Source of the DNA: Microcebus murinus
Taxonomy: Eukaryota > Chordata > Mammalia > Primates > Cheirogaleidae
NCBI RefSeq assembly: GCF_040939455.1
Contig: NC_134112.1
Location: 21,726,501 to 21,790,500, forward strand
Length of the DNA: 64,000 nucleotides
Direction: 5' to 3'
Part shown: in pieces, positions 1 through 11,184 of the stretch
Numbering within the stretch: the first letter of the stretch is position 1
Layout of the letters: each line of letters begins with the position of its first letter
Position numbers and translations under genes: made by a program
Notes under the pieces: model-generated
What the model was told of the DNA's origin: nothing
Databases searched by the model: none
Seen by the model: the letters and a program-made list of their open reading frames with translations, nothing else

Positions 1-679
1 CCTAGGGGATGTCAGTGAGTGTGGAGCAGTCACAAGGCATCTGAGCTGCCAAGGGCCATGTTTGGGGAACGGCCCCATCTTGACTATTCAGGGATGTGCA
101 GGTGGCTCCTAGGGGGAGTGTCACGCTTGTCTCACAGTGAGTCAGGGCAGAGGCAGGACTGAAACCCGGCACTCTGAGGACAACCTCACCCACTGCTGGT
201 TGGTCGGTGGTGGAGCAATGCCTGGGAATCCTCCCCTGCCTGCTCCCCACCCCCACCCCTGCTCAGGGGGGAGACAGGAGCAGAGCACAGGCTTCTGAGT
301 CCTAACCTAGCAGCACCCTCATGGGCGGTGGACTAGAAGATCAAAAGAGGGTGCTGCAGCCCCGACCAGGGACGCCCCTGCACACAGTTGAGCAGGTTGT
401 GTACTGCACAACTCCAAAGTTGGCCATACATGTCACTATCATGATAGATCTGTATATTTTGTAACAATTTCCATTCAAATCAGCACAGGATTCTGAGGAA
501 GGGACACCTTTTCTACTTCATGCAAAGGTGTTGGACGGTCCAGTCGTAGTGCTGCCAAGGATAACAGCCAGGTGACTAGCTTAGCTGAGGGCACACAAAA
601 GACACAGGTTCTCTGGAGTGGGGGCTCAGCTGAGCCAGGGGCTCCAGCTGTCATGGAGGGGAGGGTCCTGGGCCCTTAC
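1..679 (-). other. ADCYAP1R1: ADCYAP1R1 intron 2, 5' part
   Basis: This is sequence downstream of the GTAAGG donor at 679-674 on the minus strand. The acceptor for the next exon is not in the window. I see no repeat that I can name and no other exon. A short AT-rich stretch at about 420-480 is the only compositional change. Confidence 0.8.
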
Positions 680-730
680 CATAGGCAGCAGGAGGAGGGC
701 AGCCAGGGAGACCTGCACGACACTGGCCAT
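680..730 (-). CDS. ADCYAP1R1: ADCYAP1R1 first coding exon, coding part (signal peptide)
   Basis: The minus strand reads MASVVQVSLAALLLLPM from the ATG at 730-728 and stops at a consensus donor (ATG|GTAAGG, GT at 679-678). As I recall the human PACAP type I receptor begins MAGVVHVSLAALLLLPM, followed by A-P-A across the next junction, so 15 of 17 residues agree (G3S and H6Q differ). ADCYAP1R1 is a class B G-protein-coupled receptor for PACAP and VIP that acts at the plasma membrane, mainly through Gs/cAMP and Gq, in brain, pituitary and adrenal. This exon supplies most of the cleaved signal peptide: a short polar start, then a leucine/alanine-rich core. The start has a good context (G at -3, G at +4), and no other ATG precedes it in the exon. 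The exon ends in phase 0. All later exons (extracellular hormone-binding domain, seven membrane segments) lie off the left edge. The match in sequence, exon shape and both splice sites makes the call strong, although only 51 coding bases are seen. Confidence 0.93.
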
Positions 731-801
731 GACACCGCTCAGCCAGCACTGCTGGCCTCCCACCGACAGCAGCCGCCGCTCAGTCCCAAGGTGTCTGCAG
801 G
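731..801 (-). other. ADCYAP1R1: ADCYAP1R1 exon 2, 5' untranslated part, with acceptor
   Basis: On the minus strand a pyrimidine tract (TTCCTTTCCTTCCCCTCTAG) ends in AG at 803-802, so the exon begins at 801 and runs 71 bases to the ATG. This leader segment contains no ATG. Its frame is open toward the start codon, so an in-frame stop must lie in exon 1 or be absent. The whole exon is therefore 680-801 (122 bases). The acceptor is strong, and together with the donor at 679 it frames a typical internal vertebrate exon. Confidence 0.85.
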
Positions 802-1825
802 CTAGAGGGGAAGGAAAGGAACGAATCCTGTGAGCCCGGCACGGCAGAAGGGGCAGAGACCACCTGCCCTTCCTTATTCCCACCCTACCCCCCTCGCTCC
901 CTGTAGCACGGCTCTCAGTGCCCAAGGGCAGCCCACCCCCATGCCCGCACCCATGCTGTTCTTCATTCTTCAATCCTGCAAACATTTGCCGAGCACCCAG
1001 TCTGCACTGGGGATACTGTGGCCACACACTGGCGCAGCCCCGTCAGTCCACTGGGATGGTCTGGAGTGGCTTTCTCGGCAGCAGAGTGGTCTCCCCAGAT
1101 CTTCACATCCTCCCCTTCCTCCACAGTGACAAAGCATTAGCTGGCACATGCATGCCCCCCCTGAGATGACATTTCCTGGCCTCTCTCTTGCTCAGAGATG
1201 CAGGCACCTGACGATGTTCATGTCTAAGGAATGTGGGTGGCAGTGGCACCAGGCCGTGTCTGTACCTCCTGTCCACAAGGGCAGAGCATGCTGTCCCCTC
1301 CTGCTCGTTTGCCCTTCCCGCATGCTGGACCCAGCTTTGACAGGGCGGACAAGGACAGTATCTGAGGGTCTGGGGAGCAACAATGCTCCAAAGGAGCCAG
1401 GATCGCCCGCCGAGTGACCTTATGGAGCCTGGCCACCCCTCCTGCCTAGATGGCCCGCCTACCTCCAGACTGTTCCTCAGAGAGAAAAGAATCTCTGGTT
1501 AATTTACTCACCCTTAAAGGGCCTCTTTGCTCCAGCTGCCTGGCCTGCTACCTAACAAACACACCCTCCTTTCTCCATACCTCATCCCGCTTCACCTTCC
1601 AGACAAAGCTTTGAGCTGTGACACAGAAATCACAATGACAGCTGAAGAGTGTGCTCAGGCCTCAGAGCTGCAGGAGCTCTAAGGCAGCAGGTCCAGGAGG
1701 ACCAGGGCTGCTGGTGGGGACCAGATGGGTTTCAGGGAGTCAAGCCAGGGAGGAGGCTGCGAGAGCACAGCACACTCCCAGGGGAGGAGTCAGCTCTGCT
1801 CCTGAAATTGATCATTAATCTATAC

Positions 1826-2010
1826 ATCCTTCAACCCAGCAACTCCACATCTGGGAAGTATTTGCCCTGGGACAAAGAGAAGCATATGCAAGGATAGTCG
1901 CCGCAGCCTCATTAAAATGGCATCAACAACAAAAAATGGGGCAGCAAAGCATTCATCATGCAGGCACTGCTAAATAGGCCCTGGCATGACCATATTACGG
2001 TTACAGTTAT
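1826..2010 (+). repeat. L1-like 3' fragment, old
   Basis: The phrase around CCAACCCAGCAACTCCACATCTGGGAAG followed by a CATATGCAAGGAT segment resembles a common ancient L1-type motif (consensus recalled as CCAGCAATTCCACTTCTAGG). It is strongly diverged and the family is uncertain. It is followed by AT-rich DNA with a short ATT run at about 2010-2040. Confidence 0.4.
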
Positions 2011-2777
2011 TTTTAAATAATTATTATTATTAAATTGTTATCAAGAAGATTGAGCAGGCCCATATCAGGGGCACTGGGAATCCACAGGTGCCTGGTTTAG
2101 GAGGCCACCCTTCACTCACGTGCATGTCACAGCCATTAGTCTCTGCACACCCCCACCAGCTGGCAGAGCTGCCACACTCTCGGGTCCTTTGTGCCCCTGG
2201 CTCCCTGCCTAACCACACCTCTCTCCCCCTCTCCCCACGGCCTCCCAAGCTCAAGCTGGTGTTAAGCAAGCACCCAAAAAAAATGAAACCAGCTGCAGGC
2301 AGGCTCAACAAAAGGGAGCCCCCATCTTATCCACCTGCTCAGGGCTCACTCAGAGATGCTGAGGGAGGTCTCAGGTGTCCCCAGGAGATGCTCTGCGATG
2401 CCCGGGAGGCCACGGCGATGGTGGCCCAGCCTTTTCCTGCAGGTCAGGGAGGACGGGGCAGGCTGAGAAGCACTGGCCCCGGCACTCCTGGGCACCCCAA
2501 GTCACAGCCGATGCTAAGCACTCAGGCTTCAGAAGTCTCTGTACCTGCTCTCAGGACCTGCCACACCCCTGATGGCCACAGGCTGCCTCTAGCATGACCA
2601 GGCAGGGGTGGTCCCCAGGGCTCAGTCACCTCCACCTGCCTGCAAAGAGAGGGTCCCGCTGACCTGCCTGGCTAGGATGAAGGAGTGCCTGGTCCCACCT
2701 CTCGTGGCCAGCAGAGGGGTGAGAGGAGCCACCGCAAGGCAGAAGGCCTCCGAGATCAGGGGCTGATTCTCCTACAC

Positions 2778-2970
2778 CAGGCGTCCTCAAACTACGGCCC
2801 GTGGGCCACATGACACCTGCGTAGGTCATTTATCCGGCCCGCCAGGTGTTTTTTGCTGCAGCTACCTGTCCTGCTTAGCAGCTGACTCGTCCTGGGCCCA
2901 CAGTGCCCACTCTCCAATGGTCTGAGGGACAGTGAACTAGCCTCCTGTTTAAAAAGTTTGAGGACCCCTG
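2778..2970 (+). mobile_element. Short non-autonomous hAT transposon (copy 1)
   Basis: A 193-bp element with terminal inverted repeats: it starts CAGGCGTCCTCAAACT and ends AGTTTGAGGACCCCTG. It encodes nothing. Its interior matches, in reverse, the element at 47988-48178, including the GGTCATTTATCCGGCC and GTCTGAGGGACAGTGAACTAG segments. Flanks share TACAC (2773-2777 and 2971-2975), but an 8-bp target duplication is not clean. hAT-type ends and size are seen; assignment to a lemur-lineage family is inference. Confidence 0.8.
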
Positions 2971-3591
2971 TACACCTTCAACAACCTCAGGCCAAAGAGA
3001 TAAAAGCAGAGCTCCTTGTTCTCAGTGGCGTCTGACGTGACAGCAGCACCACCCCCTCCAGAACCGGGCTGCCCCCGCCTACAGAGCACTCTTCGCCTCC
3101 TCCCCAAACCCTGGCCCAGTGTACAACCTTCCCCAAATACCCCAGCTCAACTGAGTCGGAATCTCTCCGCTGTGGTCCGGCATTGGTACTGTCTAAAGCT
3201 CTCCAGGTGACGCTCACGTGGAGTTTGGGTTCTAAGCTTCTGTTTTAACCTTGATCAGAACGGGGGCTGGAATAGAAGAGCCAGTGGTGGGACGGACGGG
3301 GGCTCTGGGGGAGGGGCCTCGGGTGGCAGGGGGCCAGCAGAGATGGGGTTTGTGTTTGGAGGGCTGGCCGATTGTCTCTCTGTCTCTCTCACACACAAAT
3401 ACACAGAAGCAGGTCCACACAGATGAGCATAAAGGCATGCCAGTTCCACAGAGACAAAGAGAGACATGTACCCGCAAGGCTCCCACTTCAGAATGTCAAC
3501 ACAAACTCCCGTGACGGGACACACAAGGTGGAGATTGCTTCGGGGACCAGCAGACAACTGCACACACGCATTCCTGTGCAGAGACACGCAT

Positions 3592-3634
<43 letters not shown>
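3592..3634. repeat. (CA)n microsatellite
   Basis: About 21 uninterrupted CA units inside a wider CA-rich stretch (about 3380-3850) of decayed CACACG/CATGCA repeats. Open frames rich in THTHTH or CVCVCV over this stretch are artefacts of the repeat. Confidence 0.95.
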
Positions 3635-3640
<6 letters not shown>

Positions 3641-4077
3641 GCACACAGATCCGTGCGGATGCGGGTGCACAGCGGCTCCGATGTGTTTATCAGACTGTCG
3701 CTGTCTGTAATAACACACCCGTGCTTACACACACGTTCTGCACGGCATTCAGAAATATAGATGCAATCAGATATATTGGGATTCAGACGTGGGTGCAGGC
3801 ACGGGCACAACGCAAACATGCACACGCATGTATGGCTCGTGCAACGCAGGAGGCTCACCCTGCTCAGCGCCACCGCTGCAGTGGACTGAAAACGAGCTTG
3901 AGCAGAGGCGAGGCCCCCGCCCACCCCCCAGCCCTCTGTTCTGTCACCAGGCTGCTCAGGCAGCCATATGCATCAGGAGAGAGGTGGGCCCCTGGCCCAG
4001 TGACACAGGGTAGAACGTACGCTCAACAGGGCGCCTCCTCTGGAACGAGGAGTCTGTGCTAGTAGTCACTCTTCCAA

Positions 4078-4262
4078 GCAGTAAATATGTGTCAACTCAT
4101 TAAACCTCTCTGAATCCTATGAAGTAGCCACTGGCATTATCCTCATTCTACAACGGAGGTGACTTAGACACAGAGAGGCTAAGCAACTTCCCCAAAGTCA
4201 CGCAGCAAGTACCTGGGAGAGCTGGGAAGTGAACCCAAGCAGTCTGGCTCCAAAGCGGGGGC
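4078..4262 (-). repeat. MIR SINE
   Basis: In reverse orientation it has the MIR hallmarks: GTGTCAACTCATTAAACC, ATCCTCATTCTACA, GAGAGGCTAAGCAACTTCCC, AGTCACGCAGCAAGT and a final CAGTCTGGCTCCA. Confidence 0.85.
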
Positions 4263-4444
4263 ACCCCCTCCCCGTGCTTCTGTGGCTGTCCATCACTGCT
4301 GCAAGGAAGATGGGCGCAGAGCCCACTGCGGCCCCTTAGTGACCCTGCTAACGCCCGCGGGGACTGGTTAGGCCCTCGGCCAACCCCGTCCACATATCTC
4401 TGCCTAGTTCCCTCCTTAGGAAGAGTTAGTCACAGACACAGCAT

Positions 4445-4560
4445 TTCAGACTTTAAAGGGCACCTCTCGTGATGCAGATGGAGAAACTGAGGCCAGAGAG
4501 GGGGAGACACTTCCCAAGGTCACACGGCATAGAGCCCTGGAGGCTTGCCTGGCAGGAATG
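4445..4560 (-). repeat. MIR SINE fragment
   Basis: Contains GGAGAAACTGAGGCCAGAGA and CCCAAGGTCACACGGCA, the core of a reversed MIR. It is shorter and more diverged than the copy at 4.1 kb. Confidence 0.75.
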
Positions 4561-6084
4561 GGATGTGTGACCGACACCTGGCCTGGAGTGGAGTTCCGGG
4601 GGACGCTGAGGCACACCATTCCACCTTCCAGCGCGGGAAGGCCTGCCCTCCTCAGGCCTCACGGGCCCAGCAGCCCAGCCTGCAGCGAAACCCAGTACAG
4701 CAGCCACGTCCTCCTGTGAGTCGCTGCGCCAGGCAGCAGTGCCCCCTACACGAGAAGCCGGCGTCATCACTCAGCACACGGGATCCAGCGGTGACTCACT
4801 GGGCTCCGAGACTTTCCACATCTCGGAGGGGGAGGGGACTCAGGGACCCTCCAGCCATCTCCCTACTACCCCAAGCCCCCCTCCAGCAGTGGTCCAGGCC
4901 CTCGGTGGGAAGCTCAGATGTGCCCATGCCCTTCCTAGCAACCCCTGGGCAGGAAGGTAGAAGCCCCCAGGGGGGTGAGGACAGCACAGTCCCTTCCCTC
5001 TTCTCTGGGCCACACAGCCCTGGGTGCCTCACTGCCTCTCAGGGGGCTGTGGCCATCTGAGCCACTTCCTACTGGAACCCTCTGGCCATGCAGCCTCCCT
5101 CCCTCTCGCAGGGCAGTGCTGAGCCTGGACAGCAGACAGAAGAGGCCAGGGAACCCCCTGCTCTCTGCAGGGCCCTTTATTAATGAAACCGGAGCAGGAC
5201 CGCCCCCCACTTCCTCCTCTCCCTCCCAGGGCAGGGAACCAGGCAGGGACAGCTGAAAGATGAAACACTGTCCGCACCCACTCAGCCCTCAAAGGGAGGG
5301 ACTGAGGCTGCTGCAGGGAAAGAGGGGGAGCTTCTAGAACCTCTCTCCTCCTCCATGAGACTAGAACCGATAAAGGGCAGAGCCGAAGGCCTGGGCCAGG
5401 GCCCTCCTGGCACTCTCAAGATTAATCATCAATGCTGTCACTTCTCTTTGGTGTTCAGACCTGCCCCTTTCAGAGCCACCAGGGCCTGTCCACAGTGCGT
5501 GACAGGAGGCAGGTCACCCAATGGGCCCCTGGCCTGCATTCCACACGGGCTTCAGGGGGAACCGGGTTCAGGGCAGGGAAGGGCCAGGCTGGGGCGCACG
5601 TGCACGTTGGCAGCATCATCTCATTTCCCTGGTGAGGGTTTGAGGCCCCAGGAGACCAGGAAACTTCCCCAAGGCCTCCCTGCAAAGTCATTCTCCCCAA
5701 AAGTGTTCCTATGAGGAATCCCCTTCAGTCCTGGGTAGTACAGGGACAACTCCTGTCCTGGAGGAGTTGGGGAGTGTGCCCCCGGGCCAGGCAAGAGGCA
5801 AAGGGCAAGGAGGAAGCAGAAGTTAAAAGGCAGAGGGAAGAGGAAGGTAAGGGGGGAAGGAGTGGAAGGGTGGGAGGGAGCAGGAGAAGGGCAAGAGGAC
5901 AGGAGGCCTGGCCCAGAGGAGGCACTGGCCGGGGACAGGTGTGGCTCAGGGGAGTTGTGCCCTGCACTGAGAGCACCTCTGACCCTTGTCAAGCTGCAGG
6001 CTGTCCTGAGTGGGTGTGAGTCCAGCTCTGACGTGCATGTGGTGGGTGCCCAGAAAACTCCAAAGGGTACCTCCTAGATGGCTT
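4561..6084. other. Intronic sequence without named features
   Basis: GC-rich intron 1 sequence. A weak MIR-like core may be present at about 5605-5690 (TTTGAGGCCCCAGGAGACC then AAACTTCCCCAAGG). An AT-rich patch at 5420-5445 holds AAGATTAATCATCAATG, a homeodomain-like cluster. I see no exon or transposon end. Confidence 0.5.
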
Positions 6085-6420
6085 CAGGAAGGTGATTCAG
6101 GGTGTTAGGAAGCACAGCAAGATATGAGGAAGTGGGGTGGCACATAAGGTGGAAGGCTGGTGCCAGTCTTCGAAAGCTGGGGCAATTAGAGGGTTTGTTC
6201 CATTGGATGAGAGTGGGACACTGTAGAGTTCCAAGCAGGGGAGTGGAGTGACAGCTTTCCATTTAGGACATATCCCTCCAAAGTCTGGGGAGCAGAGAAG
6301 AAGGGGGAAAGGGCAGGCAGAAACCCACCCCGAGGCCCTTTTCTGGCTCCAGGGTAGAGGTGATAGGGGCCTGGTGGGGGATGGGCAGCTGGGATGGAAA
6401 GAGTGGGGACAGAATCCAGA
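6085..6420 (-). repeat. L2 LINE fragment
   Basis: Read in reverse, the stretch with GGTTTGTTCCATTGGATGAG and CCAAGCAGGGGAGTGGAGTG corresponds to the part of L2 that I recall as a cttcantggcttccc / ctgctcaaaac segment. No frame is intact. Confidence 0.6.
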
Positions 6421-7395
6421 GACTTGGGAAAATGCCAGAGGAGAGTCTCCTTGGCCTGCCCGCAGGAGGTGGCAGGAAGGAAATGTCAGGAGAGGGCAGC
6501 ATGAGAGGAAGAAACGGAAGGCAGGACCTGGTTCCTTCAGAAGCTGCAAAATTCAGAGGTGCCTACAAAGGAGCTATGATTTTATTTTTTTCTCAGCCAA
6601 CCCTCTACTACGTGCCCATCTGTCGGGGAGAAGGATGGGGACAGCTAAGGCAACACACAGAGGCTGCGGAGAACTGGGGTGACAGCATCCAGCCATCCTC
6701 CATGGCCAACCCAACCTCCTAACACCACCTCCAGAAAGCCCACCCTGGCTGCACCTGCCCCTTCTGAGCTCACCCCCCTCTGAGAACCCCTGGCCCTGAG
6801 ATGAGAAGCCCTTCCTCTGGGCTGTTTCAGGTCTTGTCACATTCAGTATGACTGTCAAGTCTTGCCTAGAAACCAGGAGCACGCCCAGGTTTCCAGGTGG
6901 TCTCCCTCCCAGTGGGGGTGGCTACAGACCTGAACACAGTGGGTGAACAGAAGGGGGCTCGGGGACTATTTGACGAGCTCAAGTGACAGCATTTCATTTT
7001 CCTGTCATGAATGTTGTCTTTACGCTGGGGGATTTATCACACGGACACGATGGAGTAGGGTGCTGGAGTAGGGTGCTGAGACCAGGCGGGGAGTTAAACA
7101 GATGGGCACGCTGAGCTGCAGGTAGAATGCACTGGGGCCCCGGTACCCCGGCATTGCAGGCTCAGTGTAAGCCCCCCCTTCTTCAGTCTCTTGGACCATT
7201 TCTCTTTTCTAACCTTATATCCCAGCAGCTGGCAAACACTTCCAGCCAGTCAGATCCAGCCTGTCACCTACTTTTGTATAGCCAGCAAGCCGGGGATGTT
7301 TTTTGCATTTCTAAACGGACAGAAAAAAATTAAAAGAGCCATATTTCATGAAACATGCAAATCATATGAATTCAAATTTCAGCATCCATAAATTA
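6421..7395. other. Intronic sequence without named features
   Basis: Purine-rich then mixed intron sequence. A 15-bp unit (GGAGTAGGGTGCTGA-like) is repeated in tandem at about 7049-7079. I see no exon and no transposon ends. Confidence 0.5.
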
Positions 7396-7399
7396 AGTT

Positions 7400-7582
7400 C
7401 ATCAGAACATAACCACACTCATTTGTTTCTGTATCATCTGTGGTTGCTTTTAGCCTACGACAGCAGAATTAAGTAGTTGTGACAGAGTATATGGCCACAA
7501 AGCCTAAAATACTATCTCTATGGTACATAAAGTATATTTTCTACAAAATACACTCTATAGAAAAAGGTTGCCAACCCTTGCC
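7400..7582 (-). repeat. hAT-Charlie type fragment
   Basis: Contains GTTGCTTTTAGCCTACGACA, GCCACAAAGCCTAAAAT and ends TAGAAAAAGGTTGCCAACCC, closely resembling an old Charlie-group MITE that ends in ...GTTTGCCGACCCCTG. The exact family is not certain. Confidence 0.6.
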
Positions 7583-7595
7583 GTAGGCTCATGCA

Positions 7596-7604
7596 ACACA
7601 CACA

Positions 7605-7638
<34 letters not shown>
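7596..7638. repeat. (CA)n microsatellite
   Basis: CA repeat with one TA interruption, immediately downstream of the Charlie-type fragment. Confidence 0.95.
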
Positions 7639-9639
7639 TGGACTTTCTCCATCGAATTCAACATGCATACGGACTTTCATTAAGGAAGACTTTGTGATCT
7701 TCTTCGGACAAATATCTGAGTCTCCAGATGTCCCCATACCTGTAAGAGGGTATGTCTTGATGTCCATTTGTATTTCTGGCGCTCCTTGTCTCTATTTTGT
7801 CCCTAGTCCCTGGCAGGTGTCATGGGAAAACTATGTGCCTCCCAGGCTGTGTGTCACTCCCTCTCTATGTGTCACTGTGGGGGTGGCTGTCACTGTGTGC
7901 CTCTGACGGCATCCAGAGCCGAGTACAAACACATCACAGCTGAGGAGTTTCCAGTCTCCATGTTGCCAGGCAGCTGGACCACCCCGTTCAGACCCTGGAA
8001 TCTTATATTCCCCTGCTCAGAAGTGGCCGAGCTTCCTGAGGCCTCTAGCCCTTCCAGGGTGGAAAGCATCAGACCTCTGCTCACAGACCTGCCCAGCACA
8101 GGAAACTCATTGTCACCCCAGGTGACAGTGGGGTCAGCTCCACAGTGGGTGAGTCTCAGGTAAGCAAGACCTTCTTGGCACTGAGCTGAGCCCACGCTCT
8201 GTGCTTGGCACACTTTGGCTCTTCTCCCCGGCAGACAGCACAAGGTGTCCCCCACTTCATCAGTGCCAGCCCTAGGTTAAGGAAATGTTTGTCCCTGGGA
8301 GGATGGCAACCTGGGACACTCAAGCCTAAGCCCCAGCCCCAGGAGGAAAGGCACCTTGTGGCCTTGGCTTGTGTCTGTCCTAGCCTCTCAGCCACATACA
8401 CTGATCTGTAAACTCTCATTGTGTGTATTTATTGATTCAACACAAATTGAGGGAGTGTCCCGAAGTAGGAGCATGACAGAGACAGGTCGCCATGTCAAAA
8501 AGAATGGGTCCCAAAGTGTTTCTCCAGTCAACCTCCTGCCAGCCTGAACTTTACACAGAACAGGACCTTAATGCATCCTTCAGCCTGGATTAGTCCCTAG
8601 AAAGGGTCCTCCAAAAAGCTCCCCATAGACACCTCCCCTCACCACATACAGGAGCAAACAGACTCACGGGGATCTTGTTCCAGACACCCAACCACCAAAA
8701 AACCATTGGTGGCAGAAGAGGGAAGAGACCTCAGTCACCTGCTGGGTCACCCCACACACACTTGTTGATGGATTGGTTGGAAGATGTGGCCCAGGACCCG
8801 CGCCAGCGTATTCTGTCTCTAATCTGTATGTTCATATTTCGGCTTGTGTCCAGACAGGCACCTCTGCCTGCCCTCCCCAAGGTCAGTGAAGAGCAGGAGT
8901 CCCAGACTCGGCTTAAAACTGGGGGCTCCACCAGCCCACCTGCAGCCAGTACCAAACTCATTTAATTGGGGCCTCCTGAGAAAATCGAGGTGCACCCTGC
9001 TGACCCGACTCCCAAAGGCTCAAACGTAGTTCTTTGCCCTTTTCTGAAATTCACATGCAAAAGCCTCCAGCCTGACCTTCAGGATGCCTGTCCGCCTCTG
9101 GCCAACTGCAGTCCCAGAGCAAGCTGCCCTCCACCTGCTGTGTAGCCCCTCCCATCCCCCAACAGCCCCCCCAGAGGCTGCCCACAAGAAAAGCCAAATG
9201 CTGTGTCTTTTGGATTTCTCTTGGGGGCTGGGGGGCTTTGTGGGACACTGCAAGGCTGAGGGAGGTAAAGAAATGGAATCCGAGGCACCTGCACTAAAAG
9301 TATAAAAATAGTCTGAAGAATTAGCAGGTGTCTGCCGCCCCACCCCCAGGATCTGCTGAAGGGACCTGAGCGCCTTCCAGCTCCAGGCGAAATGCAACCA
9401 GCTTCCGGCCGGGCTCCCTCCTGAGGGTCTAGTTCCATCCATGGGCTCCCTGGTCCCCTCTGGCCCGCCAAGGTCCTGCTGAGGATGTGGCCTCCGCCCC
9501 CTGCAGCTGCCGCAGGAGCCTGTGCCTTTAAGACGGCCGGCAGGGGTCTCAGGCGGACTCACTTCAGCCTGGGGGCCGGTGCGTTTCTCCCACAGGCCCC
9601 GTAGGGCGTTTCCTCTAGGGACCACCGAAGCCCAGGCAT
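7639..9639. other. Intronic sequence without named features
   Basis: Mostly unique-looking intron 1 sequence. I find no convincing exon with both splice sites and coding content on either strand, and no transposon that I can name. Confidence 0.5.
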
Positions 9640-10870
9640 CCCCCACCCCAGCCCCTCGGCGCAGCGCCTCGTGAGTCGACTCTCTCTGGAACAATCCGAA
9701 TTCATCACTATAGGGGGTCATTCTATGCTTGCCCCTACCCCACTCCCTACCCAGCACACAGCTCGCCCATCCCTCGAGACCCGTGCGGGCTGCGATACCT
9801 AGCCCCCCCAACAGCCCCCCGGAGACCCCCGGCGTCGCTTTCCAGATCGGCGTAGGCACGTCTGTCCGCTTCGGGTCTAGGGAAACAGGTCCCTCTGGGT
9901 CCCTCCGGCCGCAGTGCGTTCCTTGCCCCTGGTTCTCCCTTCTGGGCACCGGGAGGAGCGCAAGATAGCAAGGCCGACCCTCACCCTGGCGGGCTGCAGG
10001 GATCCGTCGCCTCGAGCACGGTCCCACACACTTGGGGGCGGGGGTCTGCGCAGGGAGGGCAGCGGCGGGAGGGGGCTTCGTTTGGATGCAGGAGGTCTGC
10101 GCGGCGCTGGCCCTCGCCGGCTCTCCGTCGGTGGAGGACGGGGCTTGCGGAGAGCGCCGAGCCAGAGGAGGGGGTCCGAGGTCCTGTTGGGCGAAGGTTC
10201 TGGAGATGGGAGAGGGCAGCCTGGGCGTGGAGGGGCAGGAGCGGTGGGGCGGCCCTTACCTGCTCACTGCGGGGCCTGGCCGGGGGCTGCGGGTCGGCCC
10301 GGGGCAGACTCCACGGGGAGGGCGCGCAGCCGGCGAGTCCGCGCCCCGCGCCGCCCGGGGATGGGGAGCGTGTGCGCCGAGGAGCGCGCGCGCCGAGCCT
10401 GGTCTCCGCGTCCGTGCGGCCGCAGGGGTCCGTGTGTCCCTGCGCGGCGGCGTGTGCGTGTGCGCACGCGGGGACCGAGCTCGCCCGGAGCCGCCGCCGC
10501 TGTCAGTCACCGCCCGGGGCCCGAGCGCAGCGCCCCCCGCCTGCCTTCGCCCGCCCCGCGCTGCGCGGCGGCCCAGCTGGGCTCCGTCCTGCAGGAGAGG
10601 CGCCGCCTCCGCTGCGAAGCCAGGCCCGGGGCAGGAGGGAGGCGACCGACCCCCGCCTCCCCCCGCGGACTTCGCAGGCTGGGGGAGATGCAGGCCAATG
10701 AGCGCCTGGGGGTGGGGTTAGGCCGAGGGCAGCGCGATCGCAATCCCGATCTCAGGGCTGCAGCCGGTCCTCTCCCGCCGCGCAGACAAGAGCCGGAGCT
10801 GCGGCGGGGAGATGGGGTGGGGGACGCGGATGCGGAGGCGACAGCCCCCCCGTGTCTCGGGGCTTCCAGG
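9640..10870. promoter_or_regulatory. ADCYAP1R1: CpG island promoter of ADCYAP1R1
   Basis: CpG dinucleotides are very frequent here, densest at 10000-10700, against a strongly CpG-poor surrounding. Many GC-rich Sp1/EGR-like boxes are present. A CCAAT box (plus-strand CCAAT at 10694-10698, the NF-Y motif) lies about 430 bases upstream of the exon 1 donor on the minus strand. There is no TATA box in the right place, as is usual for neuronal CpG-island genes. Island plus first-exon donor plus the coding exon 9.5 kb downstream support the promoter call; precise start sites and bound factors are not visible. Confidence 0.8.
10260..10600 (-). other. ADCYAP1R1: ADCYAP1R1 exon 1 (non-coding leader), 5' end approximate
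   Basis: The 3' end is set by a near-perfect donor on the minus strand: GAGCAG|GTAAGGGCC with the last exon base at 10260. The exon lies in the densest part of the CpG island, as expected for the first, untranslated exon of this receptor gene. The sense strand has no ATG anywhere from 10260 to about 10920, so a long leader here would carry no upstream start codon. The transcription start cannot be read from sequence. There is no TATA box and island promoters often start at several sites, so 10600 is a guess based on the CCAAT box at about 10694. Confidence 0.65.
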
Positions 10871-11184
10871 GCTCAGAGTCAGGCCTTCTCTGGGGCTCAC
10901 AGCCTTCCTTTCCACCCTCCCCATGAAACCCAGAAAAAGCCCTCTTCCTTCTCCTTCCCAGGTCTTCAAGATTCCCTGTCAGTCCCTGTTTTCCCCCTCC
11001 CCTGGGAAGCCTTCCTTACTGGGCAAATCCCAGACCCTTCTTGGGCTTTTCTGTGCCCCCACAGCCCGGGCCTAAGAGGGTCAGCTAGTTTCGGGGCGCC
11101 TAGCAGAGTATCCTAAAACGTGATCACCTGGAGAACGCCTCCATGGCCAGAAAAGGGGTGAGGGTGCTTACAGGGCAGAGGCGA

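Larger units (their letters stand above)
802..10259 (-). other. ADCYAP1R1: ADCYAP1R1 intron 1
   Basis: The intron is bounded by the exon 1 donor (CAG|GTAAGG, GT at 10259-10258) and the exon 2 acceptor (AG at 803-802), giving about 9.46 kb. Its contents, listed separately, are an L1-like fragment, a hAT transposon, two CA microsatellites, MIR and L2 pieces, a Charlie-type fragment and the downstream shoulder of the CpG island. The minus-strand open frame of about 335 codons at 9020-10027 lies in this intron and crosses no exon feature. I read it as chance openness in GC-rich DNA. Confidence 0.8.

Noticed and set aside
3255..4062. Histidine/threonine- or cysteine/valine-rich frames
   Set aside because: They arise from the CA repeat and its decayed flanks.
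9020..10027. 335-codon minus-strand open frame in sense with ADCYAP1R1
   Set aside because: It lies wholly within intron 1 downstream of the first-exon donor, in GC-rich DNA where stops are rare. Product is G/R/P-rich with no recognised domain.
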